Shown here piece after piece: positions 8,430 to 18,933 of a stretch of 64,000 nucleotides of DNA. The DNA lies in the NCBI GenBank assembly GCA_018242365.1, contig JAFECB010000014.1:87992-151991 (forward strand), written 5' to 3'. The stretch comes from Pseudomonadota bacterium (GTDB lineage: Bacteria > Pseudomonadota > Gammaproteobacteria > Xanthomonadales > Xanthomonadaceae). Position numbers and translations under genes: made by a program. The stretch's first letter is position 1. Every line of letters starts with the position of its first letter. The notes below the pieces were generated by a model. It saw nothing but the letters and a program-made list of their open reading frames with translations, had not been told where the DNA came from and did not search any database.

Positions 8430-9299
8430 TCACTCCAACTCGCGATGATGCACCGCGACTTCTTCCCAGCCGGTGTCGCGGAAGTGGCGGGCGAGGCGTT
8501 CGGCGAGGTAGACCGAGCGGTGGTGGCCGCCGGTGCAGCCGAAGCAGGTGGTGACGTAGCTGCGGGTTTCCGAGCGCAGGCGTGGCAGCCAGTCGTCGAG
8601 GAAGGCCTGGACCTGGGCGACGTAGGTGGCAACGTCCGCTTGCGCGTCGAGATAGGCGCGTACGTCGTCGTCGCGGCCGGACAGCGGGCGCAGGCGCGGT
8701 TCCCAGTGCGGGTTCGGCAGCACCCGGGTGTCGAACACGAAATCGGCGTCGGCGGGTACGCCGCGGCGATAGGCGAACGACTGGAACAGCAGCGACAGGC
8801 CAGCACCGGCGAGGCCGAATTCAGTCAGCACGCTGCGGCGCATCTGGTGCACGTTCATCTCGCTGGTGTCGATCAGCACATCGGCGATCCGGCGCAGTGG
8901 CCGCAGTGCCTGCCGATCCAGCGAGATGGCATCGGCCAGGGCCAGCCCGAGGTGACTGAGCGGATGCCGACGGCGGGTGTCGGCGTAGCGGCGCAGCAGG
9001 ATGTCATCGCGCGCTTCCAGGAACAGCAGACGTGGGCGCACGCCCAGCGCGCCGATCTGCGACAGCGCGATCGGCACGTCGGACAGATCGCCGAAATTGC
9101 GTGCATCGATGCCGACCGCGATCTTCGTCGGCGGTGATTCGCTTTCCAGCATCCGCTGCACGAACTCGGGCAGCAATTGCGCCGGCAGGTTATCGACGCA
9201 GTAGTAGCCGAGGTCTTCGAGGGCGTGCAGGGTGCCCGACTTGCCGGAACCCGACATGCCGCTGACGATCACCATCTCGGTCATCGGCTGCGTGTTCAT
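8430..9299 (-). CDS. rapZ: RNase adapter protein RapZ
   Basis: The 289-residue P-loop protein has a Walker A motif GMSGSGKS at residues 14-21 followed by [14 protein letters not shown]. The C-terminal domain contains [17 protein letters not shown], the conserved ligand-binding part. In E. coli RapZ binds glucosamine-6-phosphate and delivers the sRNA GlmZ to RNase E; whether the same targets exist here is unknown. It overlaps hprK by 4 nt, indicating translational coupling. Confidence 0.95.
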   Translation of the reverse strand: MNTQPMTEMVIVSGMSGSGKSGTLHALEDLGYYCVDNLPAQLLPEFVQRMLESESPPTKIAVGIDARNFGDLSDVPIALSQIGALGVRPRLLFLEARDDILLRRYADTRRRHPLSHLGLALADAISLDRQALRPLRRIADVLIDTSEMNVHQMRRSVLTEFGLAGAGLSLLFQSFAYRRGVPADADFVFDTRVLPNPHWEPRLRPLSGRDDDVRAYLDAQADVATYVAQVQAFLDDWLPRLRSETRSYVTTCFGCTGGHHRSVYLAERLARHFRDTGWEEVAVHHRELE

Positions 9300-10249
9300 G
9301 GCGCGGTGTGTTCGAGGAAGTGGCTGTGGCGGGCGAGGAAGGCGGCGGCCGGATCAATGCCCTTGCTGCGCAGGATGTGCATGCGGGTGGCCGCTTCGGT
9401 CAGTACCGCGAGGTTGCGCCCGGCCATCACCGGCACCGTGATCATCGGTACGTCCAGATCCAGCACCCGGCGCGCGCCGAGATCGCCGGTCAGACGCTCG
9501 ATGCCGGTTTTGCTGCCCGGCGTCGGCTTGCTGAGATGGACGATCATGCGCAGGTACTTGTTCCGCTTGACCGCGGTGTCGCCGAACATCTGGCGGATAT
9601 TGAGCACGCCGAGGCCGCGCAGTTCCAGCATGTCCTGCAACAAGTCGGGGCAGGTACCGTCGAGCACGTCGGGTGCGATCTGGGTGAACTCCGGCGCATC
9701 ATCGGCGACCAGCCGGTGGCCGCGGGTGATCAGCTCCAGCGCCAGCTCGCTCTTGCCTGAGCCGGATTCGCCGGTGATCAGCACGCCGATCGAATAGATC
9801 TCCATGAACACGCCATGCAGGGTGATCCGTGGTGCCAGCGTCCGCGCCAGCTTGTACTGGATGTGGTTGAGCAGTTCGTGGCCGCGCCGCGGCGACACCC
9901 ACAGTGGCGTGTCGGATTCCTCGGCCGCCAGCCGCAGGTCTTCCGGGCAGGCCTGGTTGCGGCTGATCACCAGCGCCAGTGGACGGAAGTCGATCAGTTT
10001 CTGGATGGTTTCCCAGCGCAGGCGCGCATCGAGGTGGTCCAGCCACTCCAGTTCCTCGGAGCCCAGGATCTGCACCTTGTGCGGATAGATGGCATTGAGG
10101 TAGCCCGCAAGCGACGGCCTGCGGGCGACCGTATCGACGGCTTCCAGCACGCGCTCGTCGGCCTTGCCCTGGCCCGCCAGCCAGCGGAGCGCCAAGCGCT
10201 CCTGCTGGGCGGCGAACAGTTCGCCGGCGGTAATCCGCGCCGTGCTCAT
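9296..10249 (-). CDS. hprK: HPr kinase/phosphorylase
   Basis: The bifunctional 317-residue enzyme phosphorylates and dephosphorylates HPr at Ser46. The N-terminal domain is followed by the catalytic domain with a conserved His near 145 ([10 protein letters not shown]), a Walker A loop GESGSGKS at 160-167, and the HPrK signature with [12 protein letters not shown]. It lies between hpf (36 nt upstream) and rapZ (4-nt overlap). In many proteobacterial rpoN clusters ptsN (EIIA-Ntr) sits between hpf and hprK; here there is no room for it. Confidence 0.95.
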   Translation of the reverse strand: MSTARITAGELFAAQQERLALRWLAGQGKADERVLEAVDTVARRPSLAGYLNAIYPHKVQILGSEELEWLDHLDARLRWETIQKLIDFRPLALVISRNQACPEDLRLAAEESDTPLWVSPRRGHELLNHIQYKLARTLAPRITLHGVFMEIYSIGVLITGESGSGKSELALELITRGHRLVADDAPEFTQIAPDVLDGTCPDLLQDMLELRGLGVLNIRQMFGDTAVKRNKYLRMIVHLSKPTPGSKTGIERLTGDLGARRVLDLDVPMITVPVMAGRNLAVLTEAATRMHILRSKGIDPAAAFLARHSHFLEHTAP

Positions 10250-10285
10250 GTGCGCTGCAAGCTTGAGGACGGCGACATCGTGGCC

Positions 10286-10612
10286 TCAGTCGAGCGCACT
10301 GCTCTTGGCAAGGCCGTCGCCGCGACGACCCTCGGTCTGCTTTTCCTTGTGCTTGACCAGCAAGCGGTCGAGCTTGTCGACCAGCAGGTCGATCGCGGCG
10401 TACATGTCCGGGCCGAGGGCGTCGCCGTGCAGGGTGCTCCCGGGCAGGTTCACGTTGGCGATGGCCTTGTGCGAGGGTTTTTCCAGCGCCAGCTGGACAC
10501 GGATTTCGCAATCCTTGTCGACGCGCCGGCCGAGGCGTTCAAAGCGGGTCTCGACGTAACTGCGCAGGGCCGGCGTGACGTCCATCTGCTGGCCGTAGAC
10601 TTCGATTTGCAT
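10286..10612 (-). CDS. hpf: Ribosome hibernation promoting factor, short form
   Basis: The 108-residue protein of the HPF/RaiA (sigma-54 modulation) family begins MQIEVYGQQMDVTPALRSYV and contains an LPGSTLHGDALGPDMYAAIDLLVDKLDRLL segment in two parts. It binds the 30S subunit and favours inactive 100S dimers in stationary phase. Two adjacent ATGs exist (10615 and 10612). AGGAGG ends 2 nt before the first and 5 nt before the second, so the second is preferred. The first 74 nt overlap the 3' end of rpoN, read in another frame. Confidence 0.93.
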   Translation of the reverse strand: MQIEVYGQQMDVTPALRSYVETRFERLGRRVDKDCEIRVQLALEKPSHKAIANVNLPGSTLHGDALGPDMYAAIDLLVDKLDRLLVKHKEKQTEGRRGDGLAKSSALD

Positions 10613-12098
10613 CATGTCCTCCTTCGACAATGGGCGGCATGCCCGGTGATTGCGGCGCGCTGGCGGTGCCAACGCGCACGCGTTCATGGGAGGCCGGAAT
10701 CTGCAGGGCTTCGCGGTACTTGGCGACCGTTCGCCGCGCCACCGGCACTCCTTCCTTCTTCAACGTATCGGCAAGCTTGGCATCGGACAAGGGCTTGCGT
10801 GGATCTTCGTTCGCCACCAGTTTGCGGATCCGGTCCTGAATGGCCGTGCTGGAGGCGCTGCCGCCGGCGTCGGTACCGATTCCGGAAGCGAAGAACGCCC
10901 GCAAAGGCAGCGTTCCGCGCGGGGTGTGGGCGAATTTGCCCGCCACCGCGCGCGAAACCGTGGATTCGTGCAGGTCGAGCTTGGCGGCAACTTCGCGCAG
11001 GGTCAGCGGATGCAGGGCCTGCGGGCCGAATTCGAGGAAGCCCGACTGTTCGCGCACCAGGCAGCGCACCACCCGCAGCAGGGTATCCGCGCGCGACTCG
11101 ATCGCCTTGAGCAGCCAGCGCGCCTCCTGCAGGTGCCCGCGCAGGTAGTCGGCATCCGCACCCGAGGTCAGCTGGATGAGGCGCTGGTAATCGCGTTGCA
11201 GGCCGACATTGGGCCGTGCTTCCGGCGCCAGCGCGACCTGCCAGAGGCCGAGGTGGCGCCAGATGACGCAGTCCGGGCGCACGTAATTGCCGCTGGGCAC
11301 GCTGCCGAAGCGCGCGCCGGGGTGCGGATCCAGCGATTGCAGCAGGGTGACCGCGACCTGCGAATCGGCAGGGCAGCAGCCGAGTTGCGAGGCAATACCG
11401 GGGATGCCGAATTTCGGCAGGCGATCCAGCTGGCTTGCGGCAATCACCAGCGCCAGCGCGCGGCCGGGCGTGTCTTCGGACAGCGCGCGCAGCTGCACTT
11501 GCAGGCACTCGCTGGCATTGCGCGCACCGACGCCGAGAGGATCGAACTGCTGGATCCGGTGCAGCACCGGCAGCAGTTCCGTCGGCGTGGTGTCGAGATC
11601 CGGGTGCAGGCTGGCGGCCAGTGCCGCGAGGTCCTCGCGCAGGTAGCCGTCGTCGTCGATCGCATCGATCAAGGCGACGCCAATACGGGTATCGCGGGGA
11701 CTGAAATGGCCCAGGTGCAACTGCCACAGCAAGTGATCGTGCAGGCTGTCTTCGGCGGCGGCCTGGTCGGCTTCGGTGGTGCCATCGAAGGTTGATCCAT
11801 GGCTGCCGTGGTCGGGCCAAGGATCGAGTTCGTGATTGACGGCCGCGTCGGCGTCTGTCGATGGTTCCTGGGTGCGATCCGGCGTGTCCGCCAAATCCGC
11901 TGTATCGGCCTTGCTGCCGCCATCGACATCGTCACCGCCGCCATCTTCGACCCAATCCAGCAGTGGATTGCTGGCCACCGCTTCGGCGATTTCCGCTTCC
12001 AGTTCGAGGCTGGACAGTTGCAGCAAGCGAATGGCCAGCCGGACCTGCGGCGTCAGGACGAGCTGTTGCGAAGTGGCGATGTTCAGGCTTGGCTTCAC
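10539..12098 (-). CDS. rpoN: RNA polymerase sigma-54 factor
   Basis: The 519-residue alternative sigma factor for nitrogen and other enhancer-dependent promoters has the N-terminal activator region with LTPQVRLAIRLLQLSSLELEAEI, an acidic variable region, the core-binding domain, a helix-turn-helix (LTLREVAAKLDLHESTVSRAV) and the RpoN box ARRTVAKYREAL. No ATG is suitable; the GTG at 12098 gives the typical start MKPSLN (a GTG two codons upstream is possible). Usual homologues end 10-15 residues after the RpoN box. This one runs on for about 44 more residues, through the ribosome binding site and start of hpf. Confidence 0.95.
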   Translation of the reverse strand: MKPSLNIATSQQLVLTPQVRLAIRLLQLSSLELEAEIAEAVASNPLLDWVEDGGGDDVDGGSKADTADLADTPDRTQEPSTDADAAVNHELDPWPDHGSHGSTFDGTTEADQAAAEDSLHDHLLWQLHLGHFSPRDTRIGVALIDAIDDDGYLREDLAALAASLHPDLDTTPTELLPVLHRIQQFDPLGVGARNASECLQVQLRALSEDTPGRALALVIAASQLDRLPKFGIPGIASQLGCCPADSQVAVTLLQSLDPHPGARFGSVPSGNYVRPDCVIWRHLGLWQVALAPEARPNVGLQRDYQRLIQLTSGADADYLRGHLQEARWLLKAIESRADTLLRVVRCLVREQSGFLEFGPQALHPLTLREVAAKLDLHESTVSRAVAGKFAHTPRGTLPLRAFFASGIGTDAGGSASSTAIQDRIRKLVANEDPRKPLSDAKLADTLKKEGVPVARRTVAKYREALQIPASHERVRVGTASAPQSPGMPPIVEGGHDANRSLRPADGRHAGPAQLRRDPL

Positions 12099-12228
12099 GC
12101 CCACAGCATAGCCGCGAACGTGTTGCGTTGCCGTCGTGTCTCGCGATGGCGTCATGCCATGGCGTGTAGAACGCCAGGCCGACCAGGAATGCGCAAAACC
12201 ATGCCCTTCCGGGCTTGTCAGCCTTGCC

Positions 12229-12948
12229 TCAGAGCTTGAAGCCTTCCCCGAGGTAGACGCGGCGCACGTCGGGATTGTCCAGCAGCTCGTCCGGCTTGCC
12301 CTGCGCGAGTACCCCGCCGTCGGCGAGGATGTAGGCGCGGTCGCAGATGCCGAGGGTTTCACGGACGTTGTGGTCGGTGATCAGCACGCCGATGCCCTTG
12401 TCACGCAGGTGGCGCACGATCCGCTGGATCTCGTTGACCGAAATCGGATCTACGCCGGCGAAGGGTTCGTCGAGCAGGATCATGCGCGGCTTGCCGGCCA
12501 GCGCGCGGGCGATCTCGACCCGGCGGCGTTCGCCACCGGACAGGCTGGCGCCCAGCTGGTCGGTGACGTGGCCGATCTGCAATTCGTCCAGCAGTACGTT
12601 CAGTTCGTGCTCGCGGCCGGCATCGTCGAGATCCGCGCGCAGTTCCAGCACCAGCCGAAGGTTGTCGGCGACGCTGAGCTTGCGGAACACCGAGGCTTCC
12701 TGCGGCAGGTAGCCGATACCGAGCCGGGCGCGAGCATACATCGGCTGCTCGGTGATGTCGGTTTCATCGAGCAGGATGCGACCGGCATCGGCCTCGACCA
12801 GGCCCACGATCATGTAGAAACAGGTGGTCTTGCCGGCGCCATTGGGGCCGAGCAAGCCAACCACCTCGCCGGGGGCGAGGCTGAGGCTGAAATCGCGCAC
12901 CACGTCGCGGCTGCGGTAGCGCTTGCGCAACCCGTTGGCGACCAGCAT
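12229..12948 (-). CDS. lptB: LPS export ABC transporter ATPase LptB
   Basis: The 239-residue cytoplasmic ATPase powers LPS extraction by LptFG and transport across the periplasm. It has Walker [10 protein letters not shown], signature LSGGERRR, Walker [13 protein letters not shown] and the H-loop in LITDHNVRE. It overlaps the lptA stop by one base. About 130 nt separate it from rpoN. In many proteobacteria lptB directly precedes rpoN, as here. Confidence 0.96.
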   Translation of the reverse strand: MLVANGLRKRYRSRDVVRDFSLSLAPGEVVGLLGPNGAGKTTCFYMIVGLVEADAGRILLDETDITEQPMYARARLGIGYLPQEASVFRKLSVADNLRLVLELRADLDDAGREHELNVLLDELQIGHVTDQLGASLSGGERRRVEIARALAGKPRMILLDEPFAGVDPISVNEIQRIVRHLRDKGIGVLITDHNVRETLGICDRAYILADGGVLAQGKPDELLDNPDVRRVYLGEGFKL

Positions 12949-13469
12949 CAGGGCGTGCCCTTGCCGTCGTCCGCGGTCGGCTTGGGCAGGATGCGCATGC
13001 GCACGCGGCCATTGCCGTCGCCGCCGCTTTCGACCTGACCGGTCTTCAGGTTGTAGACCACCCGCTGGCCGGTGAGGCTGCCGCGTTGCTGGTTGATGGT
13101 GACATTGCCGGTCATCACCATGACCTCGTTGCGCATGTCGTAATCGACATTGGCCGCGACCGCCTGGATGTGGTCGCCGTCGTCCAGTTCCTGCTGCAGG
13201 GTGACGCCGCCGCTGAGCTGGGTACGGCTGGGCGCGCCGCCGACCTGCGAGACCACCGCGGAGGCGGCGACGATGCGCAGCGTGCCCTGGGTGATTGTCA
13301 CGTTGCCGCTCAGGGTGCAGGTGGCATTGGCTCCCAGCCCGCAGTCGCTGCGCCCGGATTCGATGTCCATCGGCTGGCGGCGGTCCGAGGTGCGCGCGTC
13401 GGCGAGGCCGCAGGCCGCGACCAGCAGCAGAGCGAGCACGCGAACGGAAAGGTCAGGGCTGCGGGGCAT
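12948..13469 (-). CDS. lptA: LPS transport periplasmic protein LptA
   Basis: The 173-residue protein has an N-terminal signal segment ([17 protein letters not shown]) and one OstA/LptA beta-jellyroll domain with repeated strands ([35 protein letters not shown]). It forms the periplasmic bridge that carries LPS from LptBFGC to LptD. The start overlaps the end of lptC by 17 nt. The cysteine in VAACGL resembles a lipobox, but family members are soluble, so signal peptidase I cleavage after ADA is the better guess. Confidence 0.92.
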   Translation of the reverse strand: MPRSPDLSVRVLALLLVAACGLADARTSDRRQPMDIESGRSDCGLGANATCTLSGNVTITQGTLRIVAASAVVSQVGGAPSRTQLSGGVTLQQELDDGDHIQAVAANVDYDMRNEVMVMTGNVTINQQRGSLTGQRVVYNLKTGQVESGGDGNGRVRMRILPKPTADDGKGTP

Positions 13470-14007
13470 AACGGGTCTGCACCTTGGAAAGGAGGGACAC
13501 CTGCTTGCGGTCGAAGTTCGCCAGCAGCCCCATGCCCGTCATTGTAAGGCCCGGACGGGTGATCGTGACCTTGCCGGACGAGGTGGCCTGGTGGTGGTCC
13601 ACGTCCAGGGTCAACTGATCGGCCTCGATGCGGGTGGCAGGCGGCTTGCTGGCCGGGCTTTGCGCGCTGACGCCGCCGATCACTTCCAGTCGGCCGCCAC
13701 CGGGCGGGACGATGCCGGCTTCGGCGTGGATTTCCCAGTACGCGCCTTCGGCATCGGGCACCAGGAACTCGGGCGTGGCCAGGCGCATCGACTGGTCGGT
13801 CGGGCTGCGCTCCAGCACCGGGCCGCGCAGGGTGAATTGTTCCTTGCCGCGCGCGTCCAGCGAGGTGATTTCGTAATTGCGCAGCACGTAGTCGGGGCGC
13901 GCGTTCAGTACGCCGGATTCGACCGGGCGCGACATCCGCCACACCGACCAGCCGCTGGCGATCGCCGCAGCCAGCAGTGCCAGCGTCAACACCGTGCGCC
14001 AGTTCAT
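13453..14007 (-). CDS. lptC: LPS export system protein LptC
   Basis: The 184-residue bitopic inner-membrane protein has one N-terminal transmembrane helix (TVLTLALLAAAIASGWSVW) and a periplasmic jellyroll that passes LPS to LptA. The ATG at 14007 is chosen because it directly precedes the membrane helix; longer in-frame starts run into kdsC. The gene lies 22 nt downstream of kdsC and overlaps lptA, so kdsD-kdsC-lptC-lptA-lptB form one unit linking Kdo synthesis and LPS export. Confidence 0.93.
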   Translation of the reverse strand: MNWRTVLTLALLAAAIASGWSVWRMSRPVESGVLNARPDYVLRNYEITSLDARGKEQFTLRGPVLERSPTDQSMRLATPEFLVPDAEGAYWEIHAEAGIVPPGGGRLEVIGGVSAQSPASKPPATRIEADQLTLDVDHHQATSSGKVTITRPGLTMTGMGLLANFDRKQVSLLSKVQTRYAPQP

Positions 14008-14029
14008 TTGAGGATCTGCGGTTGCGCGG

Positions 14030-14578
14030 TCATGGGTGCTCCCCGTGCGCGAGGATGGCGGCGAGTTTGCCTTGCGCCTGCAGGAGCAGATCGCACACAT
14101 CGCGCACCGCCCCATTGCCGGCGCGGCGCGGGGTGACCCAGTGCGCCGCTTGCAGCGCGCACGCGTGTGCATCGGCCGGTGCCAGCGCAAGGCCGACACC
14201 GCGCAGGGCGGCCAGATCCGGCAGGTCGTCGCCCATGAAGGCCACCGCCTGCATGTCGATTGAAAGTTCCGCGGCGATGCGTTCGAGGCAGGCCAGCTTG
14301 CTGCGTTCGCCCAGATGGACGTGCGCGATGCGCAGTTCGCGTGCGCGATTGGCCGTCACCTGACTCGGACGCGCGCTGACCAGGGCGGTCTCGATCCCGG
14401 CGTGCAGCAGCAGGACCATGCCCATGCCGTCCTGCACGTGGAAGCGCTTGCTCTCGCGGCCTTCGGAATCGAAGCTCAGCCCGCCGTCGGTGAGGGTGCC
14501 ATCGACGTCGAAGCCGATCAGGCGGATGCCTGCGGCGCGGGCGAGGACCTCGGCGGGATAGTCGGGATGCGTCATCAC
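14030..14578 (-). CDS. kdsC: 3-deoxy-D-manno-octulosonate 8-phosphate phosphatase
   Basis: The 182-residue HAD-family phosphatase without a cap domain removes phosphate from Kdo-8-phosphate to give Kdo for LPS inner core. The catalytic motif DVDGTLTDG carries Asp24 and Asp26; VSARPS and GDDLPDL supply motifs II-III. It starts with two adjacent ATG codons; the first overlaps the kdsD stop by 4 nt. Confidence 0.95.
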   Translation of the reverse strand: MMTHPDYPAEVLARAAGIRLIGFDVDGTLTDGGLSFDSEGRESKRFHVQDGMGMVLLLHAGIETALVSARPSQVTANRARELRIAHVHLGERSKLACLERIAAELSIDMQAVAFMGDDLPDLAALRGVGLALAPADAHACALQAAHWVTPRRAGNGAVRDVCDLLLQAQGKLAAILAHGEHP

Positions 14579-15573
14579 ACCACCCGCGCGCGCAGCAGGT
14601 CATGGATATTGAGCGCGCCGACCACCCGGCCGCCACGATCCGTCACCAGCAGGGCGTTGATCTTGTGCGCTTCCATCAATTGCGCGGCTTCCACCGCCAG
14701 CGCTTCGGCATCGATGGTTTTTGGCGCCTGCGTCATCACCGCGTCGATGCGGGTATGGCGCAGGTCGATATCGGCATCGTCGAGGCTGCGGCGCAGGTCG
14801 CCATCGGTGTACAGCCCGAGCAGGCGATCGTCGCCATCGACCACCGCGGTCATGCCCAGCCGCTTGCCGCTGATCTCGACCAGCGCCTCGCTGATGGTGG
14901 CGTCCGGACGCACCTTCGGGATCTCCTTGCCGACGTGCATGACGTCGGTGATGTGCAGCAGCAGGCGGCGACCGAGCGCGCCGGCCGGATGCGAACGGGC
15001 GAAGTCGTCGCGGGTGAAGCCGCGCGCTTCCAGTAGCGCGACTGCCAGCGCATCACCCATGGCCAAGCTGGCGGTGGTGCTGGAGGTGGGCGCGAGTTTG
15101 AGCGGGCAGGCTTCCACCGGCACGCTGACGTCGAGGTGGAGATCGGCTTCCAGCGCCAGCGCTGAAGCGGGATTGCCGGTCATCGCGATCACCCGGTTGC
15201 CCTGCCGACGCAGCGCCGGCAACAGCAGCAGGATCTCGTCGCTCTCGCCCGAATAGGACAGCGCCAGCACCACGTCGGCATCGGTGACCATGCCGAGATC
15301 GCCGTGTGCGGCCTCGCCCGGATGGACGTAGAACGCCGGTGTCCCGGTCGAGGCCAGGGTCGCCGCGATCTTGCGCGCGACGTGGCCGGACTTGCCCATC
15401 CCGGTGCAGACCACGCGCCCGCGTGAGCCCAGGATCATCCGGCAGGTCGCGCCGAACTGGTCGTCGATGCGCCCGCCCACGGCGGTGAGTGCCTCGCTCT
15501 CGGTGGCGAAGACGCGGCGGCCGCTGGCGGCGAAATCGAAATCGTCCGGGCTGGCAACAGGGACGGGCTGCAT
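14575..15573 (-). CDS. kdsD: Arabinose-5-phosphate isomerase
   Basis: The 332-residue enzyme interconverts D-ribulose 5-phosphate and D-arabinose 5-phosphate, the first step of Kdo synthesis. A SIS domain (VVCTGMGKSGHVARKIA, PAFYVHPGEAAHGDLG, LSYSGESDEI) is followed by tandem CBS domains from about residue 210. It is divergent from ibaG across 55 nt, so the LPS operon promoter must lie in that short gap or within ibaG. Confidence 0.95.
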   Translation of the reverse strand: MQPVPVASPDDFDFAASGRRVFATESEALTAVGGRIDDQFGATCRMILGSRGRVVCTGMGKSGHVARKIAATLASTGTPAFYVHPGEAAHGDLGMVTDADVVLALSYSGESDEILLLLPALRRQGNRVIAMTGNPASALALEADLHLDVSVPVEACPLKLAPTSSTTASLAMGDALAVALLEARGFTRDDFARSHPAGALGRRLLLHITDVMHVGKEIPKVRPDATISEALVEISGKRLGMTAVVDGDDRLLGLYTDGDLRRSLDDADIDLRHTRIDAVMTQAPKTIDAEALAVEAAQLMEAHKINALLVTDRGGRVVGALNIHDLLRARVV

Positions 15574-15594
15574 GGGGCGTTTCCGCTAGACTGA

Positions 15595-17118
<1,524 letters not shown>

Positions 17119-17195
17119 GGCGGCGCGGAGCTGCCGCCCTTGGGTCATCACCGCTTGCGCGGGGATGATGGACTTGCCCAAGGACGCGTGGCGGC

Positions 17196-17726
17196 TCAGA
17201 TACGGGCGAGGCACTCGCGATACAGCGTCAGGTCCGTGCCGCTGAAACAGCAGAACACCACCCGCTGCAGGGACTGTGCAGGAAATCCGCGCACCGTGGT
17301 CACCGCGACCCTGGTGGCCGCGCCTTTTGGATAGCCGTAGACGCCGGTGCTGATCGCGGGGAAGGCAATCGATTGCAGCCCGTGCGCCTCGGCCAGCGCC
17401 AGTGCATTGGCATAACAGGCGGCCAGCAGTTCCGGCTCACCTGCTTGCCCGCCACGCCAATACGGACCGACGGTGTGGATCACGTAGCGCGCGGGAAGGC
17501 CGTGGCCTGCGGTCAGCTTGGCCTGGCCGGTGGCGCAGCCGCCCAATTGCCGGCATTCCTCCAGCAGTCCCGGGCCGGCGGCGCGGTGGATCGCGCCGTC
17601 GACGCCGCCACCGCCGAGCAGGGACGGATTGGCGGCATTGACGATGGCATCGACGGCGAGGGTGGTGATGTCGCCCAGCATCGCCTCGATGCGCAGCGTG
17701 GAGGGCGTGGATGGGCCTGCGCTCAT
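17196..17726 (-). CDS. O-acetyl-ADP-ribose deacetylase, macrodomain family
   Basis: The 176-residue single macrodomain has the ADP-ribose-binding motifs [23 protein letters not shown] and the later loop [16 protein letters not shown]. Bacterial members hydrolyse O-acetyl-ADP-ribose or mono-ADP-ribosyl groups. The ATG at 17726 (MSAGPS) is chosen over an upstream one because it overlaps the L,D-transpeptidase stop by 4 nt. MacroD/YmdB type is the best guess. Confidence 0.9.
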   Translation of the reverse strand: MSAGPSTPSTLRIEAMLGDITTLAVDAIVNAANPSLLGGGGVDGAIHRAAGPGLLEECRQLGGCATGQAKLTAGHGLPARYVIHTVGPYWRGGQAGEPELLAACYANALALAEAHGLQSIAFPAISTGVYGYPKGAATRVAVTTVRGFPAQSLQRVVFCCFSGTDLTLYRECLARI

Positions 17727-18217
17727 GGATCGATCTCGATCGGTGTCGGCACCTGCACCAGATTCCACAGCGTCGTCATGTCCGCGTTCGACAACGCGAT
17801 GCAGCCGTCGGTCCAGTCATAGGGAATGGTGACGGTGGAATCTGCTGTCAACTGCAACCCGTTGGGTTGGCCGTGAATCATGATCGCGCCACCCGGCGGC
17901 ACTCCGAGTCGGCGCGCGTTGGCGCGGTCATCACGGTTCGGGTAGGACACGTGGAGGGCACGATAAAACGCACTGTCGGCCTTGCGGAAATCCAGCAGAT
18001 AGCGGCCTTCCGGCGTGCGCCGGTCGCCTTCGCGTTGCTTGTGGCCCAGCGGCGTGCCGCCGAGGCGGACGGCGAAGCGATACAGCACCTGGCCTTGGCT
18101 GATCAAGCTCAGGCTGCGTTCCGATTTGTCGACCTTGACCAGATCGACGCGGGCCTGTTGCGCACGCAGTTGCGGTACGCACAACAGCAAGCCAAGGGTC
18201 AGCAGGATCGTGCGCAT
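17723..18217 (-). CDS. L,D-transpeptidase (YkuD) family protein, YafK-like
   Basis: The 164-residue secreted protein has a signal peptide ([20 protein letters not shown]) and a YkuD catalytic domain: [28 protein letters not shown] and the active-site segment [11 protein letters not shown]. The usual YkuD consensus has SHGC before the catalytic cysteine. Here it is TDGC, closer to YafK/DpaA proteins, which act on peptidoglycan cross-links to Lpp. The ATG at 18217 is chosen because it begins the signal peptide. GGGAG lies about 10 nt upstream. Structured element copy B lies directly before the gene. Confidence 0.88.
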   Translation of the reverse strand: MRTILLTLGLLLCVPQLRAQQARVDLVKVDKSERSLSLISQGQVLYRFAVRLGGTPLGHKQREGDRRTPEGRYLLDFRKADSAFYRALHVSYPNRDDRANARRLGVPPGGAIMIHGQPNGLQLTADSTVTIPYDWTDGCIALSNADMTTLWNLVQVPTPIEIDP

Positions 18218-18237
18218 CGAACACGGACTCCCAATAC

Positions 18238-18397
18238 CTAGGGAACCTCTGAACAATTCAGAGGTTCCCGTCGACCAAGGATGGTCGACCACGGATCGAT
18301 CACGCAAGTGATTGATTCGTGTGAGCCGGGTCCGGGCCTGTACCGGACTCGGCGTGGGCTGACAACTCCAGGAAGGAGTTGTTCAGACCATCCCTAG
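18238..18397 (-). mobile_element. Structured 152-bp element, copy B, with CTAG flanks
   Basis: The body at 18242-18393 is bordered by CTAG on both sides (18238-18241 and 18394-18397). The ends form imperfect terminal inverted repeats: GGAACCTCTGAACAA against GGATGGTCTGAACAA, 12 of 15 matching. On the minus strand it contains consecutive hairpins AACTCC/GGAGTT, GTCCGG/CCGGAC, ATCAC/GTGAT, a perfect GTCGACC/GGTCGAC, and a terminal perfect 12-bp GGAACCTCTGAA hairpin. It is homologous to 1567-1719. On the minus strand it ends about 20 nt before the L,D-transpeptidase ATG. No coding capacity is seen. Confidence 0.65.
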
Positions 18398-18405
18398 GGT
18401 GCGGC

Positions 18406-18891
18406 TTACTCCGGGTCGTGCGCCGCCGAGGGTTCGTTGCTGATGGCCTCCATCCCGGTCAACGCCGCGCTGCGGAAATTCAGCGGATCGGAGATGTACG
18501 GGATCGGTGCATTGGTGCCGCCGGAGCCGGTGATCACCACGCTGCCGTAATTGAAGATGCGGCCAACAATGCTCTGGTTGACGTGCAGACTCTCGACCTT
18601 GCTGTGCCGAAGCTCCACGGTTTCGCGACGGATGAAGCCGAACTTGGCGATCACCCGCGCGCTGGTCACCGCCAGCTCGGTGGAGGCGACGTAGATCCAC
18701 GCCTTCAGCAGCAGGAACAAGCCGAAGGCGAGCACGCAGTAACCGAGAATGCCGACCGGGAACGGCAACAGCAGCGAGAGCGCGCTGCCGAGCAGCAGCC
18801 AGAACATCGCGTGCAGGTAGATGAACCAGTGGGTCCTGGCCTGCACGATCACGGTTTCGCCGGGGACGAGGACGGATTGGACGTAGCTCAC
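18406..18891 (-). CDS. PH domain-containing membrane protein
   Basis: The 161-residue protein has two adjacent transmembrane segments (about residues 25-65: YLHAMFWLLLGSALSLLLPF and GYCVLAFGLFLLLKAWIYV) followed by a bacterial PH (bPH2) domain with ELAVTSARVIAKFGFIRRETVELRHSKVESLHV and GSVVITGSGG. The function of this family is unknown. The gene is monocistronic by position; its stop lies 9 nt beyond structured element copy B. Confidence 0.85.
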   Translation of the reverse strand: MSYVQSVLVPGETVIVQARTHWFIYLHAMFWLLLGSALSLLLPFPVGILGYCVLAFGLFLLLKAWIYVASTELAVTSARVIAKFGFIRRETVELRHSKVESLHVNQSIVGRIFNYGSVVITGSGGTNAPIPYISDPLNFRSAALTGMEAISNEPSAAHDPE

Positions 18892-18933
18892 GGGGCGCCT
18901 TGCGTGGAGTCGAATCGAGGCGAGGCTACAACA

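Noticed and set aside
12099..12362. An 88-codon N-terminal extension of RpoN
   Set aside because: The conserved sigma-54 N-terminus begins at the GTG at 12098; the upstream residues are low-complexity and antisense to the lptB 3' end.
18242..18271. The perfect GGAACCTCTGAA hairpin read as a terminator
   Set aside because: It lacks a T run, lies before the gene start and not after a stop, and is the conserved end of a two-copy element.
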